Source: Scatophagus argus (taxonomy: Eukaryota > Chordata > Actinopteri > Scatophagidae). From it: DNA of 64,000 nt. The notes beneath the pieces were generated by a model. That model saw nothing but the letters and a program-made list of their open reading frames with translations. It was not told the origin of the DNA and searched no databases. This document shows, piece by piece, positions 1 through 14,300 of the stretch; the first letter of the stretch is position 1; the number at the start of each line of letters is the position of its first letter. The translations under genes and the position numbers were made by a program. Where the stretch lies: assembly GCF_020382885.2 (NCBI RefSeq), contig NC_058506.1:10270318-10334317 (forward strand). The letters run 5' to 3'.

Positions 1-3000
1 ACACATGAATTATATATTGAAAGTATCCATTAGACATAACCCTCAGCGTGGTTCATTATTCTGATCTGAACTACAGACAAGCGTGTGCTCACACACGCAC
101 ACCTGTCACTGTCTAGACAGGGAGGGGGGCATTAAGGCGGTGGGTCTGGCGGGGGGAGATCCCACATGACCCATTACTGCTTTATTCTGTGCCAGCCCGA
201 ATATATCTCAAGGCGTTGGATAATGACAAAAAATCAACAACAATAAGAGAAAAAAGCAATCGCTCCACTAAATCTGATTGGCCGGCTGAACCGACACATT
301 TTTTTTCCCCCGCTCGCTAACTCGAGGTCAGCCCGGGACGTTAAAAAATAAATAAATGAGAAAATAGAAATGCGTAGAAAGTAGAAGACACGGCAGACAA
401 TCTAGCTTGTTGGTACTGTAGATGATTGACGGCGCAGCTGTCCAATGAGAGGCTGCGGCGCAGCTGGCTCGCTGTACTGGCAGAGGAGGCGTCCAATGCA
501 AAGTTCAGACGCATGATGGACACATAACTGACAATTCCCCAGTCCTTTTGATCCAGTCTGGGGATAGATTTGAGTTCATTCACAATTGTGAACGCTGATA
601 TTCTGATCAGTAGACGATGGAGCCCACACCTTTGTAAGATACATATATTCAAATTAAATGTGAAAGGTGGTGAGTGAAGTAAACGCCATCGTTGCGAGCG
701 TGTTTTTGAGCTTCATGCATTACAGGTTTCGCTACGCACCACGACCATTTATTGCAACAAAAAAAAAAAACAAAATAATATTGTGTTGCAGCTGATGCAG
801 GAGCAAAGTTAAACACCTCGAGTAGGAGGAACACTACTACTACGACTAGGCTACTATTACTATAACTCCCACCACTTCCAGGGAGCCATAATGGAGCCGG
901 CTCCACCGTCCCACTGTGCTCCCCGCGATTGGGGCACAATAATGTTGACAGATTTCTGATCCAACCCAAGACAGTGCACTGTTCTTCCAATGGCAGCTTT
1001 AAGTGAAAAGGCGTGCCTGCTTGCCCCCCCACCTCCCCCATCACCACCACCACCACCCCTCAAAGTACTCGATGTATAGTTAAAAAATGGGAGGGCACAC
1101 TTGAACCGAGCTGCTCTATGAAGGTAGGCTGCAGCGTGTGTTTATTGATGAGATGAAAAGAAGATGGAAGTGAGAAATGAAACAAAGTAAAGGAACATAT
1201 TAAAAAAAAACTGTACGCGCTTCGTCGGGGGAAAACAGGGGATCCGTGGAAACGCTGTCGCCACTTTTTGAACGAGCTTCGAAGTGCAGGTAAGAAATTG
1301 AGAAAAGTAGGAAAAGGGATGGGTCTATACAATATCTATAACGATGTTATCACAGGGGAGAAATAAGAGGAATTTCTTAGACAAGATATTAAAACCTGCT
1401 CGTTGACTTCAGGGCGACATGCATGAAACGTCTCTGACTTCTATGTAGTTGTGGCTGGCTTTACCAAACCAAATATTAAGCTCTACATAATCGAAAACTT
1501 CATTCTTTAGAGGATCTCAGACATTGAATAAATGTGACGCCAGCGTACGATACGAAGTGAAACGACTCCCTCATGTTAAAGGGGCTCAGTTTTGGCTGCC
1601 AGGGGTTTTGTTGTCCATTTATATTCGACTACAAAAAATGCGCTGCCCTGGCATGACGCAAGTTTCCCCATCTGTCATTATTCTCAACATGCCCCTTTAC
1701 CTTTAGCCCTCTACTTTGGGATTTGCCCGTGAGCCGGCCAGGGGGACACTTGAGAACAATACTCTGGTCAAACTGTGTTCCCAGGTCTGTTTCTCAATCA
1801 GCCAAAACCTCAGCGATGCTCGCAGGCTGCTTGTTCACGTTTTTTACACACTGTGAGCCCGGAACAACTGTGGCAGCCGACGTGCGCATTTGGCTTTTAG
1901 GTCAGTTATTTGAATCGGAGGAAACGCGTTTCCTTATTGCAGTTAACCACTAAAAGACTCTCGCCAAGGATTCGTTTCTTAGGTGAAATACATTTCAGTT
2001 TGTTGAACTTGCCGGGCAGCTTCGATGTCTCAAATGGGCTACATCATTGTAGCAGCGGCTCGTACAGCGCTTATACTCAGACAGATGTCTAGCCTACATT
2101 TTTTTTATGAATTAATATCAATACGGCGTGGCATTTAGAAGATGGGGTTACATTAAGATCTGTTCAGCAGGCGGAGAAAGGCTGCTTAACATTCTGTCTG
2201 AAGGCAAAACAATGCCGCAGGTTTGGTTTCTGAGATAAATCAGAACTAGATCCAGTGGGACTCCAGTCTGGATTTTTGGTGCCATGTTTCTCCAAAATGA
2301 ATGATCACACTTTAATTGTCGCAAGCCGTTGTTATTCACAGCCTACAGAATGTGAAAATGTTTGCGATGCGAGGATGTTTTTCTTTCTTTTCTTTTCTTT
2401 TTTTTGGCAAAGGGTGGCCTAGATATGGGGCCATGCTCTGTTGTAATTAAAGTTGCAAGAGACGCTTCCTGCGTGCCTTTTGAGACATTTTGTTGCAAAA
2501 TATTCATGGGCAACTCGTGATTCGTTTTCTCCTGCTTACTAGATAGCAGCTTCTGCTGCTACTTACTGCCTCTTGGATAAAGTTAATATACGTGTGCACA
2601 TATATATGCGCAATAATAATGACAATAATCTTAAAAAAAATAAATCCGTGTAGCAATGACTCCTTAAAATTCACTGAAGGGGCCAAAGGGAGTTGAACCG
2701 GAGTAACATGTCAGTCTTGTTCTTTTGGGCTCCATCCCGGCGCGATCGAGCGCGTCAGTATGTATGTGTGTATGAGACTGAGAAAGGGACAGAGGGAGCG
2801 TGCGAACATGTGTGTGGCAAACAGACGTTGTCCCAAACGCGCTTGGCTTTGTCAGATAAAGAGAGTCATACATCATGTACCTGTGTCCATTAGGAGCGCC
2901 GCTGACAGTTTCTACGATACAACCCGTTCTGTCTGATTAATAGGCGCGGAGTCGCCTATAGCCCAGAAGTTGTGCGCACTTACAAAGCTGTGCGTTAACA

Positions 3001-6000
3001 AGTTAGTGGTGCCAGAGGTTGGTGCTTGCGTGGTCACTTAAGCTGTTTCCTTGAAAAGGCGCAAAAAAGCAAGGCCGGTCCCGGGTTTGACACCCGTGGA
3101 GGCTGCACGAGAGCGCAGCCCTGCGTCCAGCTTCCTCCAGCCCAGGCACGGTCTGTGGATGTGCACCTGTGTGTGTGTGTGTGCGTCTGTGCGTGTAGGT
3201 TTTAAACCACATAATTGTGCGTTCATCCCTTTCCAGTTTTGTTTTGATCACTCCCTCTCCCCTGCCTTCATTCAGAATATGTTTCCACAACGTAAATGGG
3301 CTGCAATCCTATAGGCTTGGTTATGTAATTGATGGCTGCACTCGATGATTTGTTTTCTGAATGGACACATTTGGAGAACACAGAGCTGAGCGTGCAGCAG
3401 AAATGCAGCATTTCACTTTGATGTAAGATTTCAGCTGGGCATAATTATAAATCTTGTCCCATGAATTGGAGCATATTGATTGACAGGCTGCATGTGGGTG
3501 AGTAAAGTGAAAATTATATTGTCACACAGAGCGTACTGGATGGAATACCCTTCATCTGAACAGAAACTCCACATAAACCGAATGCATGTATTTTTGGGCA
3601 TTTTATTGTTTGATAAATTGGAGGGTACTTGTCTTGTGTGTAAGTGAGCTCTCACCAGGGCTTCATGTCAAAAACTCTCCTTTTATCAGCACAGAGGTGT
3701 ACAGTAGCTGCTGAAAGAGAGACAGCCATTATGTGCCATGGGAGTGTTTGTAGTCCAGAGTATCGGGTGCCCAGTCTCATCTCAGTTAAGTCTAACTAAT
3801 GAGTATTTATATGTATATATTCCACATGTGCATTAATATTCACAGTGTCTGAGCCATCGCCATTTGCCTGCTTTCTGTGTCACTGCTAAAACCCACCCAT
3901 GACTAATGAATATTTAAGAGCATGTCTGCAGACCAAGGAAACTCATTATTATATGAAGGAGACCCAGCAGATAAACTGTAGACCTTTTGAATGCACGGGA
4001 GGGTGAGAAGTGTTCAGCTAATCCACACTCAGCAATCAATCCCAATTTTCTTTTGGCTTCACCATCTCCTACACCCGTCCTCTGTAGCTTGTCACCCTCT
4101 CTCCACATTCATCAATGTATTATTGACCAGCAGGATGACGTCCGTAGCATTCAGTTTTGAAATGTTTTCTAGCTTATTTAGTCACTATTTTGCATGTTTC
4201 TCCCACCTGATATTTGGGTTTATTATAATGAATATGTGAAAGGATACCATACCGCACCAATGTAATCAATGGGTGCTTCTTTGGAAGAGACATGTAAAAA
4301 AACCAAACAAACAAAAAAAAAAAAAATCAAAAAAAACAATCGTCTTGTACAGTACATGCACACAGATGGCAGGTCGATATTCCAAAAAATTTTAAGCGCC
4401 GCAGAGGCACTGCTGCCCAAATAGACAAGATATCTCTCTGAAGCCTCCGCAATGCCACATTTTTGGTTGCTGTGATTCCTACACCATACATCTATCTACA
4501 CAAGGCTCTTACCAGGTAATCCGGGTGGGTCATGGCCCACATAGTTAAATGCATAAATATACATCCATTCTATTGTTTCAGTCCAACTCTCTCGAAAAGA
4601 TTTTTTTTGGTGCTTTATTGGGAGGTGTGCAGTGGCAAGAGTGCAGGATAGCTAGGAGAGAGCATGTAATATTGGTTATGAGTGGAAATCACCTCAGTCC
4701 ACTGAATCATGCAGTGCTGGATGTTTGTGCCATGCATATTTTTATTGTTAAGTCAAATCAGTCTTATTTTACTGTATAATTTCAGTTTAGAAAGTGTAAG
4801 TTTGGTTGTAAATTTAAGCATGTTAATGGTTGCTCAATAATTATAATAAAAATATTTTCAAATTAAAAGTAAAATTATGTTGTAATTTATAGTAGGTATG
4901 GTAGGGTATTTTACCATATTATGACAAAAGAAAACAAAATGCTCTTGAGTCCATCCTGGCACTTTGTCTACCATAGTTGATCATGGCAGCCATTTTGGGA
5001 ATGCAGTGGAGATCCATCGATATAACGAGCCACTTTGTGGATTGCATCCAGAATGTCACGGTGCTTGTTAGCTGCTTGGCCTTTTTGTATCAGACAGTGT
5101 TTATCTGTTTCCCCCCGCACTTTTTTGTGCCTGTATAACACTTGTTAGAAGAATTTTCCCCTATGAACCAAAACTAACCTTTCATGTTCGTTGCCAGCTG
5201 AGACTGTTTTCAGATGCACACCTTAAAGTTAATGGTAAGCCTTATAATTAACTCCAGAGTAGCTTCTCGGCCTTTAATGGACTTTAAGATTAAAGATTTG
5301 ATTTTGTGTAGGAAGAATACATAAAGTTTTTCACCTGATGTTTTACAGCAATTTGAGCTTTAATACTGCACTGAGTCCCTAGTTACTATGGCAACCTTTA
5401 AAAAAAAATCCCCAGCTAGCTCTACAGCTTCAGAGAAGTCTCACATTATTTTATATTAAACATATTTCTTCATATCTCTTGATCGTGATAGGACATCATC
5501 ACACCAGTGACTACTCGCTAAATCTACCTTGGTGGATCGTTAGCATACATGGATTTTTGCATACTAGAAATTATTGGCAGGCTAGATGCCTCCTGCCTAA
5601 CTGGCTTGGATCCTTCTACCCACAAAGCACCTTTTTCACACATAACATGCTCCTCTTCACATGGTATTATTTTTTCTTTTATTCTTGAAAATACGAATAA
5701 CACAATTTCAAGACCTACTGAGAAACCACACAATTTACCTTTGTAATTAAGGAGAGAATTTCCCCTTCAGCCACTTTATACAGCATAAAAAAAAATGCTG
5801 CTACGATGAGTTATAGTGATTCCCTTCCAGTTATAAGGAAAAGATGGAAAATTATGTCTCATTTTAGGGGAGGACAACTGTGTCTTGTTTATTGACAAGG
5901 TAGATATATTCCAGAACAAAAAATTTTGTAATAAACTATTATTTTTATTTATATAACCAGTATGTTTTATATTATACATTAACAATAACTTTCGTGACAC

Positions 6001-9000
6001 CTTGACATAGTTTTGCAAACTGGCTCAATTTGTCAATTCAGTGAACCTTTTTTTTCAATACCCCGCATTTTAGTAAATTGAAAGTCAGAATCTGAAAGAC
6101 TTAAGACTAAAATGACGTTTATACAGCTTCATTCCAGTCCGAATCCAATGTCTTTCAGTATTTGAAAACCTGACAAACCAAAGACATGTTTTCCAGTTCT
6201 CAAGCTACTTTTGTTTTGGAATCTCCCTTCCCTGCAAGTATCACAGGAATGTGTAATGAAAGCACACATACCACGCTGTTGTCAGGAAGCTTTTGTTCGA
6301 TTATAAAACTTTATGAAGTCTTATGAAACACATTATCTTTCGTTCATAGATAGCTAAATATTACATCATTTTAGGATTGTATATTAAATATTTCCTGTGT
6401 GTGTGTGTGTGTACATATATATATACATAGAACCAACCCGTGCTGAACACATAAATTCTGTACAGCACCAGAATTAAAAGACTCAAATACAGTATCTTTA
6501 TTATAAAAGTTTTAGCTAAACTCATGATCTTTCTTGTCATGTAAAGTAAAATGCATTCTTTTGAACTTCCTGTTCATTTCAGTATCTGTTTGTGTATACT
6601 GTTGTTGTTTGATACATACTGTAGAAACACAATCCAGCGGTGGGTGTGACCGTGTGTTTCCATACTTTGCTGCAATTGCTAACAGACTCTTGATTCATGC
6701 TCCTTTAAACGTGCACTGCTGGTTTTAATGCTTTTTTTATTTAATAAAAGTCAGCTGTCATAAAACACAATTATAATGTAAAAACTTGACCAGAAGTCAT
6801 TTTGCAACAAGTACAAAAGATCTTTGAAAAGAAGAATTGAATGAAATGAATAAAATTGTAACTTGTTATAATAAAGGATTCTTGAAACCTATATAAACCT
6901 CTTTTTTTGCATGACAGAAACAAGTTTCTTAAAGCTGATGTGTATTTTCTCTCTTTAAACACACACGACAGGCCCAGGCATTCAGCTGATGTGAAAAATG
7001 TATCCTGGATTCTAATAGCGAAGTTGTATGTTTGCCAAGGTGCATGTGTGTCCTCAGTTCACCCTGCTACCCATATGGTTTTCTACAAGTCATGGTGAGA
7101 TCACTGCCTAGTCAAACGGGAAAAGTATCTAAAGAGGATTTGAGAAAATTAAAAGAGTAACAGAGTCTTCAGTAACATTTTAAACTATTTTTACAGATAA
7201 TGAGAGCTGTGTTTCTGCTTCTGTCTTGGCTACAGAGAGATTTTTTAAGCCTCGTACCAGTAAACTGCACCCACAGCAGCCAAAATGTTATGTGTACAGT
7301 CTTACTCAATGTACATGGGTATGCAACTGAGCGAAACTTCAGGGGGAATTATTTGCACAATTGTATTTGTATTGTGATTTTATCACAAAATGAAGATTGT
7401 TGGAACTATTCCAATAGAATCTAAAACTGTATTTTTTATTGAGTAAGTCTTTGTTGAGTTAGTCATTATTGAAATGAAATACAGTTGCAGGACTGTCAGA
7501 CATTTTGACTTTCAAAAGAAATTCTTTTAAAAAGAATTTACTTTCCAAATTTTTATTTTTATCTTGAAAATGAAAGGACTGTCTGCTTTGATACTATCTA
7601 CATTGTTTATTGCCCTGAATGACCTTGACAAAGATAGATTTCAAAATAGACTTGTTCAAGAAGGTGGAAATCATTATTAATTTGGCTTGCAGCACATTGT
7701 TTTAACAACCAAATGAATGGTTTATCTTCTTAGACTGGTTAATGACAGTTGATCCATGTGACAGAGGAAAAGCATGCGTAACCTGTTCAACGACAAACAA
7801 ATGACAAAACAAATTTTCGGTTTTATCAAAGGTACTGGGCTTGTTTCAATAGGTTTGACCTTTCGAAATTATGAAAAAATTCTGGTTGTATCGACTGTTG
7901 TTCATACCACTCGCATTACTTTTTCAGTACAGATGCAGTCCATGTGTCGGCCTCCATAAGATTTTGAGGTGGTTTTTATGCCAGTGTAATAGTTGTCAGT
8001 TGTGTCAGTGGTGGCTCGATGTTTCTTCACTTTACTGAGAACTTAAGTGAAAAACAGTCTTAAGAGTGTGGCAGCTGCTATGTAAAGTAACATAAAGCTT
8101 AGTTTTCTTTTATAATTTCCATGAACAGGTGAGCTGTCATGAATACACCCGAGACCAAATTCCTTTTATGGCTTTTGACTGCAGGCTTTGGTGCTGGCTG
8201 GTAAATCAGCGTTCTTTCATTCACTCTGTGTTATTTCATTCTTGCTTAAGTATGCATTTAGATGAAGGCAGGACAACACAGTGTATATACTATCAAAAAT
8301 CTTCTGTTGCACAAAGATGAGTGAAAAATAAACACAAAGCTAAAACCTTCTTCCACCTCCGTGTCGTACCGTGACAGCACAAATGATTTAGAAGTAACAC
8401 ATTTATGACAGGACCTTCCGAAAATACTCACAGCCATGTGGCACAACTTTTATAGTAATGTTACTAGAAACAGCTGATGGGCTGAGGTTACACTCGAGGG
8501 CCTTGGAGCTGTAGATTATTTCCATCAAAGATAATAATTCTACCACATTCAAACAGCCCACACCGACAAAAAATTCATGTGCATTACAGAGGCCAAAAGG
8601 CCAGCTGATTATCATAAATGGAGCTGATGGATGGTCATGGTAGCCCTCCAATTTGTCCTGTGAGTGAACTCTGTGGACTCTGAACATTGACAATCAGATT
8701 GGGATGTGTTAAAAAGAAAATGACAAGTGGTGGTAAATACACAGTCCTATGGCATATGTGGTTATGTGTATGCCCTTATAATATGCTATAGAACTAGCAT
8801 AACCACTCCAACTAGTTGCTACAACATAGTTTCTACATCACGCACCTCTGAGCTTGGTGGGGAGTAAGAAGAGGTTGTGCATACCAGCCTGCAAAACTGA
8901 TTAATGAAAGAATTTTATACAACAAAGCACAAAGTACAGATTGTAATAACAGGAGTAGTAATAATGATTATTCACCAATGTTCCCATGAGGGCTGTCATG

Positions 9001-10439
9001 ATATCAGATCTTCTCTGTATGATTATTCTGGCCAAAATAATTCACCACAACAATATTATTGTAGTATCTGTAGAAAATTAAAAAGTAATAATGTAATGTA
9101 AAATAAATAATGATAATGCTATCAGTTAAACACATTTTTTAATATTTTTTAATATCAGTGTTTCCTTTTTTAAATAATATAGTATTATTATTTGTTATTG
9201 TCAATACCTGCGTATATCACAACACACCTAGTGTCCATTTTGAAAATATTTGTTGAAATTTGGACACATCATTTTACTGTTGTTCTTTTCCACAAACACA
9301 TAATCAATTCTCTGACCATGGGTTTTGTCGCTATTTTATTACATATGTCCCTCTCACTTTTTAAATTATTAGCTTACACAATCTGCTTCTTTATTGAGAG
9401 AATGACCAAATCAATGAAATTTCATACTACGTTTTCACTGCTGCCTTTTTTCACATAGCACGCACACACATGAACATGAAGTGCACCACCAAAGTTAGCT
9501 AATCATTGATGCCAAGCAGCCGCGTTAAGGTGGATCACACACTCACCAGAAAAGGTTCAGGAAATTGTTAACTTGCCATAATTCAAAGCTTGGCGTTTAA
9601 CTAAATTTGTTCGCCTGTTGCTTCAATGTCTTGTTTTTGTTGTAAAGTATCCATACCACAAAGCTGTTACCCTGCTAACTTTATGGATTTGGATTTGGAT
9701 CACAAACACTCCTCAAACCTGTGCCACTTACGAATCCAAGACTGTTGCTTTTGATGAAAGGTGACAGATGTCAGGTTGTTAAACTGAAGGCTTTTATCCT
9801 CACACGTCCTAAATTTGTGTCCTTCTTCTCTGTAGCAGTGTGTGTATACGTAAAACCACTGAGGTGACATGCTAACACCATAATGCAGCTTTAGACGCAG
9901 GCCTTTGTGATTGTTCATAGTAGGAGAAAGCATAGGATCACTTTGACTACAGCCATACTCTCCACTTCACTCACTGTTTTTGTAACATTAAAGAAATTCA
10001 TTTAACAGGAACTGAAATTGAATGCAACCATAAAGAGATCCTCAAGTTTAAATAAACAATGAGTGGTTATGATTGAAGATCTCTCTAAATTAGTCATCAA
10101 ATCAATTTCAGTACTTTTAGCTTTTTAATATCTTCAAATATGTGATCTGGGGCCAACTACTTTCTCTAGATGAAATTACAAATTGTACCCATAATGTTCC
10201 TCATGCTAGCATAGCCAGATAAAGGTAACAGACCACCTGTTAAAAGGCTTGAGAATATAGGAAATGACATCTATTCTGTTAAAGTTTTTCCCAGATACTC
10301 ATTAGGTTGTCCCACCCAGATTTTCAATTCTTCCTACGCCCAGCTCTGTGTGATTTATTATTGATGAATGTTGGGGATCAGCTGATATGGTCTGATCGAG
10401 GAGACTGACAACTGATAGTTGGAAGTGAAATACATCTAC
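1..10439. other. non-coding DNA upstream of or in 5' introns of zbtb20
   Basis: No coding exon recognised on either strand. The first 3.3 kb has more CpG and GC-rich patches than the rest (e.g. 860-1060, 1200-1290, 2720-3160) and could hold a promoter or first exon. From 3.3 kb on the sequence is AT-rich with short GT runs (6398-6412) and nothing else I can name. Confidence 0.5.
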
Positions 10440-10745
10440 AGTCAAAATTTAGAATAGGCAGTAATGAAATTTAAGTAAATACTGTTTATTCATGTACTGT
10501 ACTTAGGTACAATTGTGAAGTTCCTTACTTGAGTATTTCATTTTTCTCCTACATTATACTTCCACTTTGATACATTTCAAAGGTTAATACTTCACTTTTT
10601 GCTCCACTGCATGCATTTGTTAGTATTTAGTTACTAGTTATTCTGCAGATTTATATTACGCTGTATTGTGATTTTACTGTGACGTGTCACCACTCAGATA
10701 GTATTGTGGACAGCATACTGAGTGTATTGGTGTATTGGTGACGCG
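10440..10745. repeat. dispersed teleost non-coding repeat (MITE-like)
   Basis: Contains the phrase order gtaatgaaatttaagtaaat, catgtactgtacttaggtac, ttacttgagtatttcatttt, acttccactttgatacattt, actttttgctccactgcatg. This resembles a widespread fish repeat built around 'acttaagtac...cttgagtatttcc...ctccactacattt'. No coding capacity; borders approximate. Confidence 0.5.
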
Positions 10746-11095
10746 GCAACAGAGACAAAGTAGTGCATTTAAAAATCAGACAAAAAAACAAAAGCAAAAA
10801 ACACTGATAAGAATAAGCTAAAAAATGCTCAATATCAAACCAGTAATTAGTCTATCCTTATTATGTATTGTAAGTTTGTGTTTACCTGAACTATTGTAAC
10901 TTAACATCCGTTGTCATCAGTTTTAAGGACTGGCTTGGTGCAGTAGTTTTCTCCAAAGATGTGTGTGTGTTGTACAGTATTGTTTAGATATAGCTGATAG
11001 TTTTACAAAATGACTTAACCTTCTCTGTGCTAGCTGATCCTTTCTATAGACTACTGACCTTACATTTGTTTACTATTGTGGTATCCGGAGATTAG

Positions 11096-11393
11096 TGTGA
11101 GTGATGTTTCCTAGGGCCCCCTGGTATGTATGACCTCAGCTCTAGAGGCATATGGTACATATGAAGATTGAATTACTCCCCCCTTTCTTGGTGTCTTGGA
11201 AAGGTCATTGGTCAATTTCCAGATATTATCCTCCTCTTTTCATGTAAACCTATATAAGCAGGTGGTTAGAGATGTTTCAGTAGAGTGATCCATATTGGCC
11301 GGGATCCTCTCACATGCACGTGCTTAATTTGATGCTGAGCTTTTTTGTAATAAACTTCTTTACAAGCAAGACAGTGACAGTGTCATTGACACA
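11096..11393 (+). mobile_element. candidate solo LTR of an endogenous retroelement
   Basis: A 300-bp segment beginning TGTG and ending CACA holds a TATA box (tatataag, 11251-11258) and a poly(A) signal AATAAA (11349-11354) about 95 bases downstream, followed by a short GT/CA-rich end. This is the U3-R-U5 order of an LTR. No internal retroviral or gypsy coding sequence flanks it, and I found no clear target-site duplication, so borders are uncertain. Confidence 0.42.
11112..11130 (-). promoter_or_regulatory. CTCF-like motif within the candidate LTR
   Basis: The minus-strand reading TACATACCAGGGGGCCCTA contains the perfect core ACCAGGGGGC. It is near the left end of the candidate LTR. Confidence 0.35.
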
Positions 11394-14300
11394 AAACTTA
11401 AATAGGAGAAAGCTTGAGTTTATGGCCTTTCTTTCATTTCTTGTGGAATTCTGTAGTTCACTTGCTTAACAAGTTTGTCTGACCACACGGTGTTGTATGG
11501 ATTAAGTTTCCTAATGTGGCGAGATTGCTCCCCCTCCCTGTTGTATTAACAGAAAACTTTACCTTTGCGCCAGTTTTTGTTAATTTCAAACTGCAGTAGA
11601 TTTAAGTCATTAAACCTAACTCGTATTGTTCCACTAGCATGCTGACCTCTGGACCATAGGTGCTCATACCGAAAGTGTGTATAGGGAGCTCGACTCTGTT
11701 TTTCGGTGTGTCAGCATTACACTTTTAGATGGGTCATATGTCAAATGAGCTGATGGGACATACAGAATCTGTATTTAAAACCCCACAGCTTGCCTATAAA
11801 TACACTAAAAAAGTACTATCATCCATTAGTCTCAAAATAAACACAAAATATTTTTATAAAAGTCATCTGGATTTTATATCTTATTCACATAATGAGCAAA
11901 ACCTGTAGCTGAAGACGCAGAATGTTGAAGATATTGTTAGTCCACATGAATAATGACTCAGTTTTATCTCAGCCCGATGGCTTGTGTATTGATGTTGCCG
12001 TAGTTACAGGCTGAAGAAATATGTTATATCATAAAACCTTTTTGCAAAGTTCATTTTCACCGTTTCCTTTGTGTCCATGTTGTTAACATGCAGCATGTTC
12101 ACAGTTTTTGCAGCGCGTCATTTCTGTAGACCAGTGAACCCTTTTAAAAGGCGAATGTTAAGCTTGCCAGATTCTGGGAGCTTGCTGACCCTTGAAGCAC
12201 AGACCAGCTCACAAAAAGTGCAGGGTTGTGCTGTGGTGCTTAATGCACCCTCGTTCATTTGTGAAAGTTCAGCTCTGTGCCGGACCACTTCGGCACTGTG
12301 CTCGTGCACCCTCGTGCAGCTGCTGCTCAACCACATGGTACAGAAGTTCTGAGGCTGCTCACAGCCGCTTTCACAAATGGTGAAATAATTAAGTAAATGT
12401 GCTGTTAGTAGTTGGATCAGAATTCCCCTCATAGACAAAGTCATGCTGTAAAATGTATAGATACATAGTGAGAGATAGAAGCCTTTAAGTGTGAATGAAA
12501 AGCAGCCTGTTGTAAGACCTGTGAACATTTTTTTTTCAGTTTCCTGAATAACTGTACATGCCAGCGTGTTTTCATTGTGTTTAGTTTCGCTGGTGACAAA
12601 CATAGTATACATTAACATTAAACATATACAGAGGCTGTGCTGTTCTCCACAGTGTAAGAAGTGCATATCCATTCATATCTTGGCACAAAGAATATTTGTT
12701 CTGGTTTATCTCCCAAGGACATAAAATCAGGAGATACTGTTTTCTTTCAGCGATACAAAGACGTTATAGCCTCTCAGTAATACACAGTTCACATGTTGAG
12801 ATCTTGCTTGCCTGTGCACTGTCCAGGCATTTTATATTTCCTGCTCACCAGAATTAATTAACCGCCTTTTATCATGATACACCAGTAATAGACAGAGAAG
12901 CCCTGTATGAGCATCTTTGCAGGTTCATGAAGATCTCTTAATGGCCCATGAGGTCCTGTTTTCTGAAGAGGCAAAATGTCCTCGACGTGTGTAGTAGCTG
13001 TAGAGAGGCAGTTGCTGTGGACACTTGTGCCTAAATGATAACTCTTGAATTTAGCATTATCTGCTTCGGGGGTTAGAGGTGTTTTGGAGACTGTCATATG
13101 AGTAGTCAGATGGTTCTTTTTGGTCAAATACTCATTAACAAAAGCACAGCCATTTACCAACTCTGAGAATGTCTTTAAAGTGTGTTTTCCACCACCAAAG
13201 TGAGATACTGTGGCTGTTTTTTGTCTTTTTAGGAAATGTTGTAAAATACAGCATGGGATGTTTACTGATAGCCCTAATTCATGAATGTCTGTGAGGACTT
13301 TGTCTGAAAAAGTATGCTGGAAGTAGATTATCTTCGCATCTGTAAAGGCACAATAGGACTGCTATGGATAACGGGTGGTGGTGGGAGTGTTTTTGACAGA
13401 AAATGACGAAGTTGAACAAGCTGTCCTGTCAAAAAATACTTTAACTGTCCTGTACTTGTGCGATGGTATTGTAGTGTGTTTTGTTATTTGTTTGCTTGAG
13501 GAATTTATTCGAAAGCCACACATCCTGTCACACTTTCTGTTGGACTGAATGTCTCATCGCACTGACTGCTGTGCTGTTTGAGACATTTTTATGGCAGTGG
13601 AACTAAACATGACAAGTGAGATTAAATTTAGGCGACCATAAAGAGTTAATAACAGTTTCAGCTAGTGTGTGATACACACAAATGCATGTGGCACTGTACA
13701 GTTACTCAAGCAATTTCAGTCGAGCAGTGGCCATAACATCACACTGGTATGCTGTAATTACTTCATGATGCTTTGACCAAGCAATTCACAACAAGGATAA
13801 ATGAGTGTTGTTGTGAATTAACCAAATGCTTTTTTACATTGTTTGCACGTTTTTAAATTGCCCCTGGTAGTGAGCTTGAAATGGAAACAGCGGTGTGAAG
13901 GAACAATGACTGTTGTGAGGTGAGGAGCCAGTTCAAAGTTCAGGAATGCCTTTTATATCTTAATTGTTAGGATAATACTTGTTCCAAATAACATGTTATA
14001 ATTATCCTCAGACACTCAGAACACAGAACTATTTCATGGGTGACGCTTTGTTACACCATGCAGTTTCAGAGAAAGGGAGAAAGGAAAAGGAGAAAAAAAA
14101 ATGTTGGCTTCACTTGTCAACAGCCTATGTGTGCCTGTTGACGGTTTTCCGTTGCTGCCGTAAAGCCAAATCAATTAAATTGTGAGACTGTGAGGTGTTT
14201 TCTGCTTCCTCGCCTGAAGTGTGTGTGATTTCGGTGCATTAGTTACCCTACCTGTTAATTGCTTCACAACTTCATAGACAACACTCAAAGCGTAATAAGA

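Noticed and set aside
12118..12672. 184-codon open frame on the minus strand
   Set aside because: No recognisable motif, mixed composition, no splice or promoter context; consistent with chance in non-coding DNA.
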